From Streptomyces sp. NRRL S-455 (GTDB lineage Bacteria; Actinomycetota; Actinomycetes; Streptomycetales; Streptomycetaceae): DNA of 64,000 nt. Location of the stretch: positions 111,110 to 175,109 of the forward strand of contig NZ_JOCT01000010.1 in assembly GCF_000717875.1 (NCBI RefSeq). The letters run 5' to 3'. Numbering within the stretch: position 1 is the stretch's first letter; each line of letters starts with the position of its first letter. The position numbers and the translations under genes were made by a program. The notes under the pieces are model-generated. The model had not been told where the DNA came from and did not search any database. It saw nothing but the letters and a program-made list of their open reading frames with translations. Positions 7,339 to 16,346 of this stretch are shown piece by piece.

Positions 7339-8838
7339 ATGAGTGTGCTGAAGGACGTACTGGTCAGGCAATTCGCCGCCCATGCCGACCGGGTGGCGGT
7401 CGGCGACGCGAGCGGGAGCCTGACCTATCGCGAACTCGGCGCCGCCGCAGAGCGGTTCGCCGCGACGATCGACATGTGGTGGAAAGCGGGCGGTTCTGTC
7501 GGTGACGCGGCCGACGGCGACCGTGTCCGTGTCGCTGTCTACGCGGCGAACTCCGCCCGCTACATAGCGACGTACACCGGACTGCTCCATGCCGGCATGG
7601 TGCCCTTCCTGTTGGACCCGGCCCTGGGCGCCGAGGAGATAACCACCGTCGTGGCGGAATGCGGCATCGACGCCTTCGTCCATGACCGCGAGCTGCCGGG
7701 TGAGTTCGCCCAATGCGATACGACAACGATCGGCGGCCTGCGGGTGACCCGGGTCTCCGCCGGATCCGACCGACCCCGTCCAGCCCTCCTCGGGACCACG
7801 GAGGTCTGCCGGTTCACCTCCGGCTCCACCGGATCCCCGAGCTGTATCGAGTTCTCTGGTACCGCGGTGCACAACGCAGCGAAGGCCTGGCGGGAGGCGA
7901 CCGGACTGAGCGAAGGGGAGCGGGTGCTCTGCTTCGCGGGGCTCTTCAACGGGCTGGCCTTCAACACCTCGCTGTTGCCCGCCTTTCTCGCGGGCGCATC
8001 TCTGTGGGTGCCGTCCGGTCTGCCGAGCTCCGGCCACGTCATCCGGTTCCTGAAGCAGGTCACGCCGACACGGCTCACCGGTTTCCCGGCCCTGTACGAG
8101 TCGCTGCTGCGGCGGGACGCCGACATCCCCGAGCTCGCCGATCTGCGTAGTGCGCTGTCCTCGGCGGCGCCGCTGAAGGCGGAGACCGCACGCGCGCTGC
8201 GAGAGCGCTTCTCCCTGTCGGTGTGCAACTACTACGGGGTCGCCGAGGCGGGGCCGCTCACCTACGACCCCGAACCCGGTCCGGACCGAGGTGTGGGTTA
8301 CCCGCTGCCCGGAGTCGAGTTCGCCTTCGGCGGCGGGGCAGACAGCGCCGGCGACGAGAGCATGGCGGGGGAGATCCGGGTTCGCAGCTCCTCCATGGGA
8401 TCTCGGTATCTGAATGCCCCCGGCGTTCTGGAGGGCCGCCTCGACGCGGACGGCTTCTACCGCACCGGGGACGGAGGCCTGCTGGAGAGCGGCCGACTGG
8501 TGCTGAAGGGGCGGGTGGGCAAGGCCATCAACCTCGGCGGGCGCAAGATCGACCCGGCGGAGGTCCGCGCCGTCCTGGCGGAGTGCGGGGCGACGGAATC
8601 CGCTGTCTTCTCCGTGGACAAGCGCAACGGAGATCCCATGCTCGTGGCGGTGGTGGCCGGTTCGGAGGGCCTGACCGGGGAGCAGCTGCGGGCCCGGTGC
8701 CTGCGACGCCTCGCCGCCTACAAGGTGCCCGAGCGGTTCCTGGTCGTAGACCGACTTCCCAAGACGAGCCTCGGCAAGCCCCGGCTCAGCGCGGCGCGGC
8801 AGCTCTTCGCCGAGACGCAGGACGGGCCGACCATCTGA
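7339..8838 (+). CDS. AMP-dependent acyl/aminoacyl ligase (ANL superfamily), likely loader of the adjacent ACP
   Basis: The 499-residue protein has the ANL adenylation fold: TYRELG near the N-terminus, A3 loop RFTSGSTGSPS (about residues 157-167), A5 NYYGVAEAGPLTY, A7 YRTGDGG, A8 hinge GKAINLGGRKIDPAEVRAVL and A10 PKTSLGKPRLS with the catalytic Lys. The A3 loop normally ends in Pro-Lys-Gly; here the lysine position is serine, an unusual change that could slow pyrophosphate handling. It sits 70 bases upstream of a free ACP, the usual arrangement for trans-loading of an acid or amino acid. ATG 7339 begins MSVLKDVLVRQFAAHADRV, the expected family N-terminus. The substrate cannot be read from sequence. 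Confidence 0.85.
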   Translation: MSVLKDVLVRQFAAHADRVAVGDASGSLTYRELGAAAERFAATIDMWWKAGGSVGDAADGDRVRVAVYAANSARYIATYTGLLHAGMVPFLLDPALGAEEITTVVAECGIDAFVHDRELPGEFAQCDTTTIGGLRVTRVSAGSDRPRPALLGTTEVCRFTSGSTGSPSCIEFSGTAVHNAAKAWREATGLSEGERVLCFAGLFNGLAFNTSLLPAFLAGASLWVPSGLPSSGHVIRFLKQVTPTRLTGFPALYESLLRRDADIPELADLRSALSSAAPLKAETARALRERFSLSVCNYYGVAEAGPLTYDPEPGPDRGVGYPLPGVEFAFGGGADSAGDESMAGEIRVRSSSMGSRYLNAPGVLEGRLDADGFYRTGDGGLLESGRLVLKGRVGKAINLGGRKIDPAEVRAVLAECGATESAVFSVDKRNGDPMLVAVVAGSEGLTGEQLRARCLRRLAAYKVPERFLVVDRLPKTSLGKPRLSAARQLFAETQDGPTI

Positions 8839-8908
8839 CACGGCCGGGATCCGTCGCTCGGCACCACTCCACGTTTTCCTGTTCCCTGCAGAACTGAAGG
8901 AGATCCCG

Positions 8909-9181
8909 ATGTCCAACCACCAACTGCTCATGGAGCGCACGGCGAAGCTCGTGGCGACGGCCAGCGAAGGCGTCGTGAGCGAGGCGCAGGCGCTCCAGAG
9001 TGGCGTCACCCTCACCGAGCAGGGCCTGACCTCGCTCGCCTACCTCCGGCTGATCGACGCCGTGGAGACGGAGTTCGGCGTCTACATCGACCTGGAGGAG
9101 GACACGGGCTTCCTCCAGTCCGTCGAAGGGCTGGTGACTTACATGGTCGAGCAGGGTGTGAGCGCGACCAGCGAGGCCTGA
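8909..9181 (+). CDS. Discrete acyl carrier protein
   Basis: The 90-residue acidic four-helix protein carries the phosphopantetheine attachment site as LTEQGLTSLAYLRLIDAVE. The serine of the TSL triplet replaces the more usual DSL serine and is the expected modification site. Acidic helix III (FGVYIDLEEDTGF) is the normal partner-docking surface. AAGGAG lies eight bases before the ATG. Its position right after the AMP ligase argues that the ligase loads it. The loaded unit may then be oxidised by the SagB-like protein or the acyl-CoA dehydrogenase of the cluster. The PPTase at 27912-28589 is the likely activator. Confidence 0.9.
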   Translation: MSNHQLLMERTAKLVATASEGVVSEAQALQSGVTLTEQGLTSLAYLRLIDAVETEFGVYIDLEEDTGFLQSVEGLVTYMVEQGVSATSEA

Positions 9182-9283
9182 GCCGTACCGAACCCGCGGC
9201 TGGAGCCCAGGCAGCCGACGCCTGGGCAGCGCTGGTCGCCTATCCGGACCGGGTGCCCCATTTCACTTGCCGAAGGAGACCTG

Positions 9284-10051
9284 ATGACAGCGGATACGTC
9301 CGTCGACCTGCCCCCTATCGTCCAGCGACTGCGGATCCAGGTGGCGATCGCGGCACGTTCGCTGTCGATCGGCGGTCACGACGACTTCAACCAGGGGCAG
9401 GTGTCAGCCCGGGTGCCCGGGTCCGACCACATGCTCATCAAGGGAGCACTCAAGGGGTTCGACGAGTGCGCACCGGAGGACGTGATCGTCGCTCCGCTGG
9501 ACCCGGACGCACCGGCGCCCGCCATGGCGCCGCCGGAACTGCCCCTGCACCAAGCGGTGTACGAGGCACGCCCGGATGTCCACGCCATCGTCCACAGCCA
9601 CGCGCCCTACACCCTGGTCTTCGGAGCGACCGACCTGGCACTGCGGCCCGTGTCGCACGACGGCGCGTACTTCGAGGACCGCCTCGACCGGTTCACGATG
9701 ACCAGCAACACCATTCTCGACATCGAGACCGCCCGCGGCGTGGCCAAGGCGCTCGGCGCCAATCCCGCAGCCCTGCTCCGTAACCACGGGGGCGTCATCG
9801 TCGGGAAGTCCATCCGCCACGCCACCGTGCACGCGCATACTCTGGAGCGCGCGTGCCGCCTCCAGTTGATCGCCGAGCAGGTCCCCGGGGGTTACCACAC
9901 GTCGACGCCCGATGACGTCTGGGCCAAGCGCGAATTCATCTACGGTGACCTGGCGGTCCGCTCCTATTGGGACTACGCCGTCGGCCAGGTGCACCGCACA
10001 TGGCCGGAGGCCGCGGTCTGGAGTGTGCGCAAGCTTGCGCGTCCTTCCTGA
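9284..10051 (+). CDS. Class II aldolase/adducin family protein
   Basis: The 255-residue product has the zinc-site motifs of class II aldolase/adducin proteins: IVHSHAPYT (paired metal His) and a later ALLRNHGGVIVGKSI with the third His. DFNQGQVSARVPG near the N-terminus matches the N-x-S-x-R phosphate-binding loop in altered form. Family members split or epimerise hydroxy-aldehyde or hydroxy-keto compounds, and some have become decarboxylases or dehydratases in natural-product routes. A good GAAGGAG precedes the ATG at 9284. Its place between an ACP and an exporter suggests it makes or trims a building block. The exact reaction is open. Confidence 0.85.
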   Translation: MTADTSVDLPPIVQRLRIQVAIAARSLSIGGHDDFNQGQVSARVPGSDHMLIKGALKGFDECAPEDVIVAPLDPDAPAPAMAPPELPLHQAVYEARPDVHAIVHSHAPYTLVFGATDLALRPVSHDGAYFEDRLDRFTMTSNTILDIETARGVAKALGANPAALLRNHGGVIVGKSIRHATVHAHTLERACRLQLIAEQVPGGYHTSTPDDVWAKREFIYGDLAVRSYWDYAVGQVHRTWPEAAVWSVRKLARPS

Positions 10052-10092
10052 GTATCACGCCCGCCCCGCCGCAGCAGAGGAGAACGACCCGC

Positions 10093-11349
10093 GTGGACAA
10101 CACGACCGAACCGGACGCTCAGTCGGACGAGTCGCCCGCAGGCGTCCCTGCCGCACAGTCCGTGGCGACCGAGGGCGGTCGCAACACCCGAAACCTGGCT
10201 CTCCTGACGGGATGTCAATTCCTCTTCTACATGGGAGTGGGTGTCGACCTGACGCTGACCGCGATCGTGGGCCTCTCGCTGGCCCCGACCGCAGGGCTGG
10301 CGACGCTGCCGCTGACCCTCATGGGAGTGGTCGCCATGATCTCCAACTTCTCCGCGGGCCTGCTCAGCACCCGGTTCGGTCACCGCAAGGTGCTGATCAC
10401 GGGGGCGGTGCTCGCCGTCGTGGGCGGCCTGGTCTCCATGCGGGGCATCGAGGCGGGCAACTTCGCCGTGCTCTGCCTCGGTACCGCCATCGTCGGCGCC
10501 TACAAGGCGACGGGTGGCTACTTCCGCTATCTGGCCGCAGACACAGCGCCCCCCGGCCGGCGTGAGCGTTCCATCAGCATCCTGCTGTGCGGCGGTGTGG
10601 TTGCGGCGATAGCGGGGCCCCTGGCGGCGACCGCCTGCAGCGGCCTGCTCAGCACCCGGTACGCGGGCTCCTACTTGCTGGTCTCGGTGCTCGCAGCCGG
10701 TGTGATCCCGCTGGTCCTGGCCATCAGGGAGAACGCCAAGGGCACGTCCGGTCCCAAGGAGCACGTCGAGGCCGTACGGATCCGGGTCGCGGTCAAGACC
10801 GCGGATTTCCGTACCGCCTACGCCGTCATTACGGTGGCGGGCAGCATCATGACCCTGCTGATGGCGGCCGGTCCTCTCGGCAGCGCGCACGCCGGGCACT
10901 CCGAGGCGCAGGGCGCGATGGTCATCCAGTGGCACATGGCGGGCATGTATGCCCCGTCGCTCTTCAGTGGCTGGCTGAACACCGCACTGGGCGCACGCCG
11001 TACCGCGATCCTCGGCTCCGCGATCCTCGCGTCAGGCGGCCTGGTGGGCGCGGCGAGCACGAGCCTCGCGGCCTTCGTCGTATCGCTGGGGCTGATCGGT
11101 GTGGGCTGGAACTTCCTCTACGTGGCGGGAAGCTCCTACGTGGTTCGCTGCTACCCGCCCGGCGCGGGAGGCCGGGTCCAGGCCGTGGTCGAGGGCGGTA
11201 CCGGAATCTTCGTCACCATGTCCTCGCTCTCGTCCAGCATCCTTTTCGCCAGCCTGGGCTGGCAGGTGCTGAGCACGCTCGCGGCCCTGCCGCCGCTGGC
11301 GCTCTGTCTCTGGCTGGCCGTTCGCTCCGACGGCGAACGGCCGGAGTGA
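10093..11349 (+). CDS. MFS transporter, likely product exporter
   Basis: The 418-residue protein has about twelve hydrophobic helices. The loop 2-3 signature reads LLSTRFGHRKVLITGAVLAV, the standard G-x-x-x-D/x-R-x-G/R-R-R region of major facilitator proteins. A hydrophilic N-tail of about 35 residues (rich in Glu, Ser and Pro) precedes the first span. GTG 10093 was taken because GGAG lies about ten bases upstream and the earlier frame runs through the aldolase gene. Location inside the cluster suggests it exports the product and helps self-protection. It sits between the aldolase and monooxygenase genes in the same direction. Confidence 0.85.
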   Translation: MDNTTEPDAQSDESPAGVPAAQSVATEGGRNTRNLALLTGCQFLFYMGVGVDLTLTAIVGLSLAPTAGLATLPLTLMGVVAMISNFSAGLLSTRFGHRKVLITGAVLAVVGGLVSMRGIEAGNFAVLCLGTAIVGAYKATGGYFRYLAADTAPPGRRERSISILLCGGVVAAIAGPLAATACSGLLSTRYAGSYLLVSVLAAGVIPLVLAIRENAKGTSGPKEHVEAVRIRVAVKTADFRTAYAVITVAGSIMTLLMAAGPLGSAHAGHSEAQGAMVIQWHMAGMYAPSLFSGWLNTALGARRTAILGSAILASGGLVGAASTSLAAFVVSLGLIGVGWNFLYVAGSSYVVRCYPPGAGGRVQAVVEGGTGIFVTMSSLSSSILFASLGWQVLSTLAALPPLALCLWLAVRSDGERPE

Positions 11350-11447
11350 CATCGGACGGAGTAGTCATCTCCGCCGCAGTGAAGCAGCGCCGCCCGTCGT
11401 CCGTCGTCCCGGCCGGGCGGCCTCCGCACGTCAAGGAAGGAAGCATC

Positions 11448-12467
11448 ATGCTTCGACGTCGCTTCGACGTCTACGGCACGGCCCTCTCGCCGCACCCGCG
11501 CGAGGGGGCGCCTCTCCCCCTCATCGGTGAGCTCGCCGGGCTGGCGGAGCAGCACGCGGTGGATGGGTTGCTCGCGTTCTACAACCATCAGAACCTCGAT
11601 CCCTGGGCTGTCGCGGGGGCGGTGCTCCAACAGACCAAGACCGTCGTCCCGCTGGTCGCGCTGCAGCCGTACGCCATACCGCCTTTCACCGCCGCCAAGA
11701 TGATCCATAGCCTGACCCGCCTGTACGGGCGCCGGGTGGACGTCAACGTGATCACTGGCGCGGCCCAGGAAGAGCTGGGCCAGGTATGCGAATCCCTCGA
11801 CCACGACGAGCGCTACGAGCGGGCCGTCGAGTACATCGCGGTGCTGCGTGCCCTGCTCGCCACGGACGAACCGCTCGTCCACGAGGGGAGGTTCTACCGG
11901 TACCAGGGGCTGCGGACGTACTCGCGGCTGGATCCGGTGGACCGCCCGCGCGTCTTCGTCGCGGGTTCTTCTCCCGCCGCCCAGCGGGCCGCCGCCGTGG
12001 CCGACATCGCCATCACCCATCCCGAGCCGGTCGACACCTTCGCCCGCACGTTTCTGCAGTCGCCGCCCCGGGCGGGCGCCGCCGGTCCTGCGATCGGCAT
12101 CCGCGTCGGCCTGGTCGCCAGGGAGACGGACGACGAGGCATGGGAGGCCGCCAGGACCCTGTACCCGTCGGACCGGCTAGCGCAGCTCAAAACGGTGATG
12201 CGCAAGAAGTCGGAGTCGGACTGGAGCAGGCGGCTGGCGACTCTCGCCACCGACGGCGATGTCTACGACGAGGTGTACTGGACCGGCGCCTACCGCGCCG
12301 ACAAGGGTACGATGCCGCTCCTCGTGGGCAGCTACCGCCGGGTGGCCGACTACCTCGACCGGTATCTCGAGCTCGGTGTGAGCACGGTGCTGCTGGGCGG
12401 CCTGCTCACCGAGGAGGACTTCCGCCACACCGCGGTGGTGATCTCCGACCTGAAGAGCCGGGAGTAG
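11448..12467 (+). CDS. Luciferase-like (LLM) flavin-dependent monooxygenase, SsuD-like
   Basis: The 339-residue TIM-barrel protein has LLM-family features: FDVYGTALSPHPREG at the N-terminus, VDVNVITGAAQEELGQV (the N-V-x-x-G flavin-site strand) and the GLLTEEDF-type C-terminus. SsuD-type members use FMNH2 and oxygen to hydroxylate or cleave carbon next to a hetero-atom, and some N-oxygenate. They need a separate flavin reductase, and one is encoded at 18788-19306. AGGAAGG precedes the ATG at 11448. The gene ends just before a perfect hairpin that separates it from the convergent operon. A second, only distantly similar LLM gene lies on the opposite strand. Confidence 0.85.
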   Translation: MLRRRFDVYGTALSPHPREGAPLPLIGELAGLAEQHAVDGLLAFYNHQNLDPWAVAGAVLQQTKTVVPLVALQPYAIPPFTAAKMIHSLTRLYGRRVDVNVITGAAQEELGQVCESLDHDERYERAVEYIAVLRALLATDEPLVHEGRFYRYQGLRTYSRLDPVDRPRVFVAGSSPAAQRAAAVADIAITHPEPVDTFARTFLQSPPRAGAAGPAIGIRVGLVARETDDEAWEAARTLYPSDRLAQLKTVMRKKSESDWSRRLATLATDGDVYDEVYWTGAYRADKGTMPLLVGSYRRVADYLDRYLELGVSTVLLGGLLTEEDFRHTAVVISDLKSRE

Positions 12468-12500
12468 CCGGCCGACCCGCGCGTATGCCTGGGCAGTCGG

Positions 12501-12554
12501 CAGGCCCCGGTGCGTGAGCCGGAAGGACACTTCCGGCTCACGCACCGGGGCCTG
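12501..12554. terminator. Strong bidirectional hairpin terminator
   Basis: A perfect inverted repeat has 25-bp arms (12501-12525 and 12530-12554) and a four-base loop GACA. The arms begin CAGGCCCCGG and end CCGGAAG. It lies exactly between two convergent genes, the LLM monooxygenase ending at 12467 and the condensation protein ending at 12580. There is no U tract, as is common in Streptomyces terminators. Confidence 0.9.
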
Positions 12555-12579
12555 CTCGCGCGTGCTGTCGAGCAAGGGG

Positions 12580-13932
12580 TCAGCGGTCGGCGAGCTCACC
12601 CGCGACGGTCGCAGTGAGCTCGCCCACGAGTGCGTCGGTGCGCTCATGGGCCAGACGCAGAACGGTGTCGATCGCCGGGAGCAATGAGCGGGCAAGCTTC
12701 GGCGCGACATACGCCGTGTCGGCGCGCACCGCGAACTGCAGCAGCTCCTGGTCGCCCGCGACGGCGATCCCGCACCGGCCGCCCTGGTACGGCCACCACG
12801 GAAGCGGACGGACCGCATGGTCCTTGCCCGGATCGGGCTGCGCCGGGTGATCCATCACGGCGGGAAAGCCGCCCCGAACGTCGTTGAACGTGCACGTGGC
12901 CCCCAGCACCTCGTCCGCCGACCGGCCGGTGCCCCGCAGCGCGCTGTCGAGCGCCGCGGGCGACCAGAGCGCGCTGCTGTACGCGCGCAACGACCTGCGG
13001 CGGACCTGTCCGACGGCGTCGCCGAATCTCTGGTCCGGGTTCAGGTCGACCGTCATCGGGCCCAGTTGCGCCAGCACGCCCAGATAGTCCTCGGTGTCGG
13101 ACCGGTGCCGGTTGGAGGTGACCACCTGGAGCGGGAGCGACCGCAGCCCGAGGTGCGAGCCCAGTGCGACGGACACCGCCGCCAGCAGCACGGCCGACGC
13201 GTCCGTGCCCAGTACGGCGGTCAGCTCCTCCAGTCTGGTGGCCGCCGGCCTGGAGGTGAGCGTCTCCTGGATGATGCCCCCCGCTCCGGGTTCTGGCCGC
13301 CGGGCGACGAACGGGAGGTCCGCACCGGCCAGGGCGCGCAGCCATGCGGTCGTCGAGCGCTCCGCTGCCTGCGCGAGCCGGTCACCGGCCTCCGCCTCGG
13401 CCTGGTCCTTCGGCTGGGGCGGAGGCCCCTGCCGCGGCTCGTCGAGATGGCTCAGCAGGACCCGCACGCTGGACGCGTCGACGGCCAGATGCGAGATGGC
13501 CCAGATCAGCTGCCGGGGCCTGCCCTCCTCGACGACGACGGCTGCCGCGAACGGCAGCTTGCCGTTGCCGATCATCGGCAGCGCCCGCAGCCGCGCCGCA
13601 TGGCCCGCGAAGTCGCTCTCGTCTGTGGCCTCGATGATCTCCACCGGGAACTCGCCGCGACCGCGCACGCGCTGGCGCAGCCGGCCGTCCGCACCCTCCC
13701 TGACGTCGGTACGCAGCCCTTCGTACCGGGAGACGGTCGAGCCGAGCAGCTGGAAGACGTCCGCCAGACTCCAGCCCTCGGGCACCGTCCACACGGGAGC
13801 GACATTGCGGTACCAGGACGTGCAGTCGTATCTCTTCAGGCTGTCCCAGAAGCCCTGTTGCCCCCAGGTGGCAGGCCCCTCCCAGTCCCCGGATCCCGAG
13901 AACGGGACCGCCTTCATGCCGTGGTGATTCAT
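12580..13932 (-). CDS. Free-standing NRPS condensation-domain protein with altered catalytic motif
   Basis: The 450-residue protein is a stand-alone condensation-fold (chloramphenicol-acetyltransferase-like) enzyme. Expected strands and the SNRH region (VTSNRHRSDTEDYLG) are present. The core HHxxxDG motif reads SHLAVDASS: the catalytic second His and the Asp are kept, the first His is Ser and the Gly is Ala. It may therefore condense, or esterify or transfer a carrier-bound group, with changed acceptor preference. Its ATG follows the stop of the LLM gene with no gap (TAGATG), showing translational coupling in the operon DapB-like, ACAD, LLM, C. The free C protein at 19550-20824 has the canonical motif. 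Confidence 0.85.
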   Translation of the reverse strand: MNHHGMKAVPFSGSGDWEGPATWGQQGFWDSLKRYDCTSWYRNVAPVWTVPEGWSLADVFQLLGSTVSRYEGLRTDVREGADGRLRQRVRGRGEFPVEIIEATDESDFAGHAARLRALPMIGNGKLPFAAAVVVEEGRPRQLIWAISHLAVDASSVRVLLSHLDEPRQGPPPQPKDQAEAEAGDRLAQAAERSTTAWLRALAGADLPFVARRPEPGAGGIIQETLTSRPAATRLEELTAVLGTDASAVLLAAVSVALGSHLGLRSLPLQVVTSNRHRSDTEDYLGVLAQLGPMTVDLNPDQRFGDAVGQVRRRSLRAYSSALWSPAALDSALRGTGRSADEVLGATCTFNDVRGGFPAVMDHPAQPDPGKDHAVRPLPWWPYQGGRCGIAVAGDQELLQFAVRADTAYVAPKLARSLLPAIDTVLRLAHERTDALVGELTATVAGELADR

Positions 13933-15105
13933 CTACTCCTCGCGTTTCGTCATGGCCTTGCTGCGGGCCGCGAACTGGGCCTCTTGGAAAGCGACCCGGT
14001 TGCTCGCCACCCAGGACTGGGACGCGAGTAGACCGTCGGCGGACCCCCGGAAGCGGGGCGCGACGAATCGGGCGAAGAGTTCCAGGCTGTGGTGGGAGCG
14101 CTCTGGCGTGGCCCAGTCCTGGAGAGTGATCAGCAGGGTGCCGAACCCTCCGGTGGCCTCTTGGAGTTTCTGGATGCCCGCGACCACGTCGTCCACGTCG
14201 CCGACGAGGATGCCTCCCGCTGCCACGGTGGTCTCGAAGGCCTTGCGGGCACTGGTCTCGCCGCGAGCGACGGGGAAGCCCATGGTGTCCGCCCACAGTT
14301 CGCCGCGGTCGCGGAGCCAGCCCGGCAGGATGTCGGCGATCGCCTGCTCCCGGCTCGCCGCCACATGGACCGGAACCACCAGGCGCCAGTTCTTCCGGTC
14401 GCAGGGGGTACCGGCCTCGCTCGCCGCGTCCTGCAGGTGACGCCACTGCTCGGCCAGTCGCTCCACACCGACGCTGTGGCCGGCGCGCGCGGCGCCCCAC
14501 GGTGCGGAGGCGTTGGAAAGAACCCCGATGCCCGTACGGCCCGCCAGCCTCATGCCGAAGGGCGTGGAGGCGCTGGTGATCGCGATCTCGAAGCCGCCCG
14601 GGTTGAAGGGGCGCAGCTGGACACGACCGTCCCTGAGCGTGAACCAGTCCGTCTCGCGCGTCACGGTCTCGCCGCGCAGCAGAGGGAGGATGGTGTCCAT
14701 CGACTCCTCGACACGGCGCCGGGTGTCCTCGGGAGCGACGCCCAGCATGTGCATGTCCGCCGCCCCGGATCCGGCACCGACGCCGAGGATGAACCGGCCG
14801 CGGGTCAGGTTGTCCAGCTGCATGGCGCGCTCGGCGACCATGTAGGGGTGGTGGTACGGGAGGGCGGTAACGCCCGTGGCAAGCTTGATCCGCTTGGTCC
14901 GCTCGGCGGCCGCCGCGATGAAGAGCTCGGGTGCGGTGACCGTGCCCCAGCCGCCGGTGTGGTGCTCGCCGATCCACATCTCGTCGAAGTTGAGTTCGTC
15001 CACCAGCTCCGTGGTGCACAGATCGCGCCGCAGCAGCAGGTTCGGGTCCTCTCCCGGGCGGTGCCACGGCGCAAGGAAGCAACCGAATCGCAGGGGTGTG
15101 GGCAT
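13933..15105 (-). CDS. LLM class flavin-dependent oxidoreductase (luciferase alpha-like)
   Basis: The 390-residue protein begins RFGCFLAPWHRPGEDPN and has the luciferase-type motifs DEMWIGEHHTGGWG, ERTKRIKLATGVTALPYHHP and RGRFILGVGAGSG. This subgroup (long, LimB/HsaA-unlike, bacterial-luciferase-like) oxidises small organic substrates with FMNH2 and oxygen. The ATG at 15105 has AGAGGAA close upstream; the frame continues upstream only by reading through the neighbour. It lies between the acyl-CoA dehydrogenase and the condensation gene in one operon. The flavin reductase at 18788-19306 is the likely electron source. Two LLM enzymes in one cluster suggest two separate hydroxylations or N-oxygenations. 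Confidence 0.85.
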   Translation of the reverse strand: MPTPLRFGCFLAPWHRPGEDPNLLLRRDLCTTELVDELNFDEMWIGEHHTGGWGTVTAPELFIAAAAERTKRIKLATGVTALPYHHPYMVAERAMQLDNLTRGRFILGVGAGSGAADMHMLGVAPEDTRRRVEESMDTILPLLRGETVTRETDWFTLRDGRVQLRPFNPGGFEIAITSASTPFGMRLAGRTGIGVLSNASAPWGAARAGHSVGVERLAEQWRHLQDAASEAGTPCDRKNWRLVVPVHVAASREQAIADILPGWLRDRGELWADTMGFPVARGETSARKAFETTVAAGGILVGDVDDVVAGIQKLQEATGGFGTLLITLQDWATPERSHHSLELFARFVAPRFRGSADGLLASQSWVASNRVAFQEAQFAARSKAMTKREE

Positions 15106-15152
15106 GGGGTTCCTCTCGGGCGGTAGCGAGGTCGTGGAGCGGTGAGCGGTCG

Positions 15153-16289
15153 TCACAGGCTCTGGGCGATGGACACGCGCTGGATCTGGTTGGTGCCCTC
15201 GATGATCTGGAGTAACTTCGCCTCGCGCATCCAGCGCTCGACCGGGTAGTCCTGGGTGTATCCGTAGCCGCCCAGGACCTGGACGGCGTCCGTGGTGACG
15301 CGCATCGCCATGTCCGTGGCGAAGAGCTTGCACTTGGCGGCTTCGGTCGAGATCGGACGGCCGGTGTCCTTCAGACGGGCGACCGACAGCATCAGCGCGC
15401 GTGCGGCGGCGATCTGGGTCGCCATGTCGGCGAGCATGAAGGAGACGCCTTGGAAGGAGATGACCGGGCTGCCGAACTGCCGTCGCTCCTTCGCGTATTG
15501 GCATGCGTAGTCGAGTGCGGCCTGGGCGAGACCGATGGCACAGGCGGAGATGCCGAGGCGCCCGTGGTCGAAGACCGAGGCGGCGACGAGCATTCCGCGG
15601 TTCCTGCCGCCGATCATCCGCTCGGCCGGTACGCGCACGTCGTCGAAGCCGATCTGGGCCGTCGGCAGTGCGCTGACCCCCATCTTGCTGATGTGCGCCA
15701 GGGGCTGCACACCGGTCTGCGAGGCATCGACCAGGAAGCACGAGACACCGCCCACCCCGGAGCGGCCCGTGCGGCAGTAGACGTTGTATACGTCCGCCAC
15801 ACCGCCGTGGCTGACCCAGGACTTCATGCCCGAGATCGCGTATCCGTCGTCCTGGGGCCGCGCCTCGGTGGTCATGGCGGCCAGGTCGGATCCGGCCTCC
15901 GCCTCGGACATGCAGTTGGCGCCCAGCAGTTCGCCCTGCAGCATCCTCGGAAGGTAGGCCTCGCGCAGCGGGTCCTTGCCGAACTGGGCCAGCCCGTGGC
16001 AGGCCAGCACCTGGAGGTGGACGGACTCGGCCGCGGCCAACCAGCCGTAGGAGAGGCGTTCGAGGACCTGGAGGTAGAACGTGTAGGACTGGCCTCCACC
16101 GCCCCACTTCTCCGGGAACGGCAACCCCATCAGGCCGAGTTCTCCGAGAGTCCCGACGATCTCGCGGGGGTACTCCGACCTGGCCTCGTACTGGGCGGCG
16201 TTCGGGGCGATCACCTCGTCCGCCACCTGCTCAACGACGGCGAAGAGTTCGGCCTGCTCAGGCGAGTCGAAGTGCCGGATCATTGTCAT
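15153..16289 (-). CDS. Acyl-CoA dehydrogenase family protein
   Basis: This 378-residue flavoprotein carries the ACAD signatures: [17 protein letters not shown] (flavin/substrate motif 1), [22 protein letters not shown], and [20 protein letters not shown]. The catalytic Glu is in [13 protein letters not shown], so it should be an active alpha,beta-dehydrogenase rather than an inactive relative. In peptide clusters such enzymes often desaturate carrier-bound acyl or prolyl groups. The discrete ACP at 8909 and the two PCPs offer candidate substrates. It is second in the minus-strand operon, 57 bases after the DapB-like gene. Codon 359 is TTA (complement of 15213-15215), a possible bldA checkpoint. 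Confidence 0.9.
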   Translation of the reverse strand: MTMIRHFDSPEQAELFAVVEQVADEVIAPNAAQYEARSEYPREIVGTLGELGLMGLPFPEKWGGGGQSYTFYLQVLERLSYGWLAAAESVHLQVLACHGLAQFGKDPLREAYLPRMLQGELLGANCMSEAEAGSDLAAMTTEARPQDDGYAISGMKSWVSHGGVADVYNVYCRTGRSGVGGVSCFLVDASQTGVQPLAHISKMGVSALPTAQIGFDDVRVPAERMIGGRNRGMLVAASVFDHGRLGISACAIGLAQAALDYACQYAKERRQFGSPVISFQGVSFMLADMATQIAAARALMLSVARLKDTGRPISTEAAKCKLFATDMAMRVTTDAVQVLGGYGYTQDYPVERWMREAKLLQIIEGTNQIQRVSIAQSL

Positions 16290-16346
16290 GTGTGCGCTCC
16301 TGCTCGCGGGGTGCGGAATGTCCGAGGGGCCGGTGGTCCGGTGAGT

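Noticed and set aside
7210..9015. Minus-strand 601-aa ORF opposite the AMP ligase and ACP
   Set aside because: Shadow of two well-supported plus-strand genes; no motif, typical high-GC antisense frame.
5856..10051. A thiazole/oxazole-modified RiPP cluster because of the SagB-type gene
   Set aside because: No YcaO, E1-like partner or precursor peptide found; neighbours are an AMP ligase and ACP.
10587..12467. A 626-aa frame joining MFS-region sequence to the first LLM
   Set aside because: The MFS region is coded in another frame; the LLM begins at ATG 11448 with a ribosome site.
13933..16107. A 724-aa fused frame covering the LLM gene and part of the acyl-CoA dehydrogenase
   Set aside because: Only the part from ATG 15105 reads as an LLM protein; the upstream part is a shadow of the dehydrogenase in another frame.
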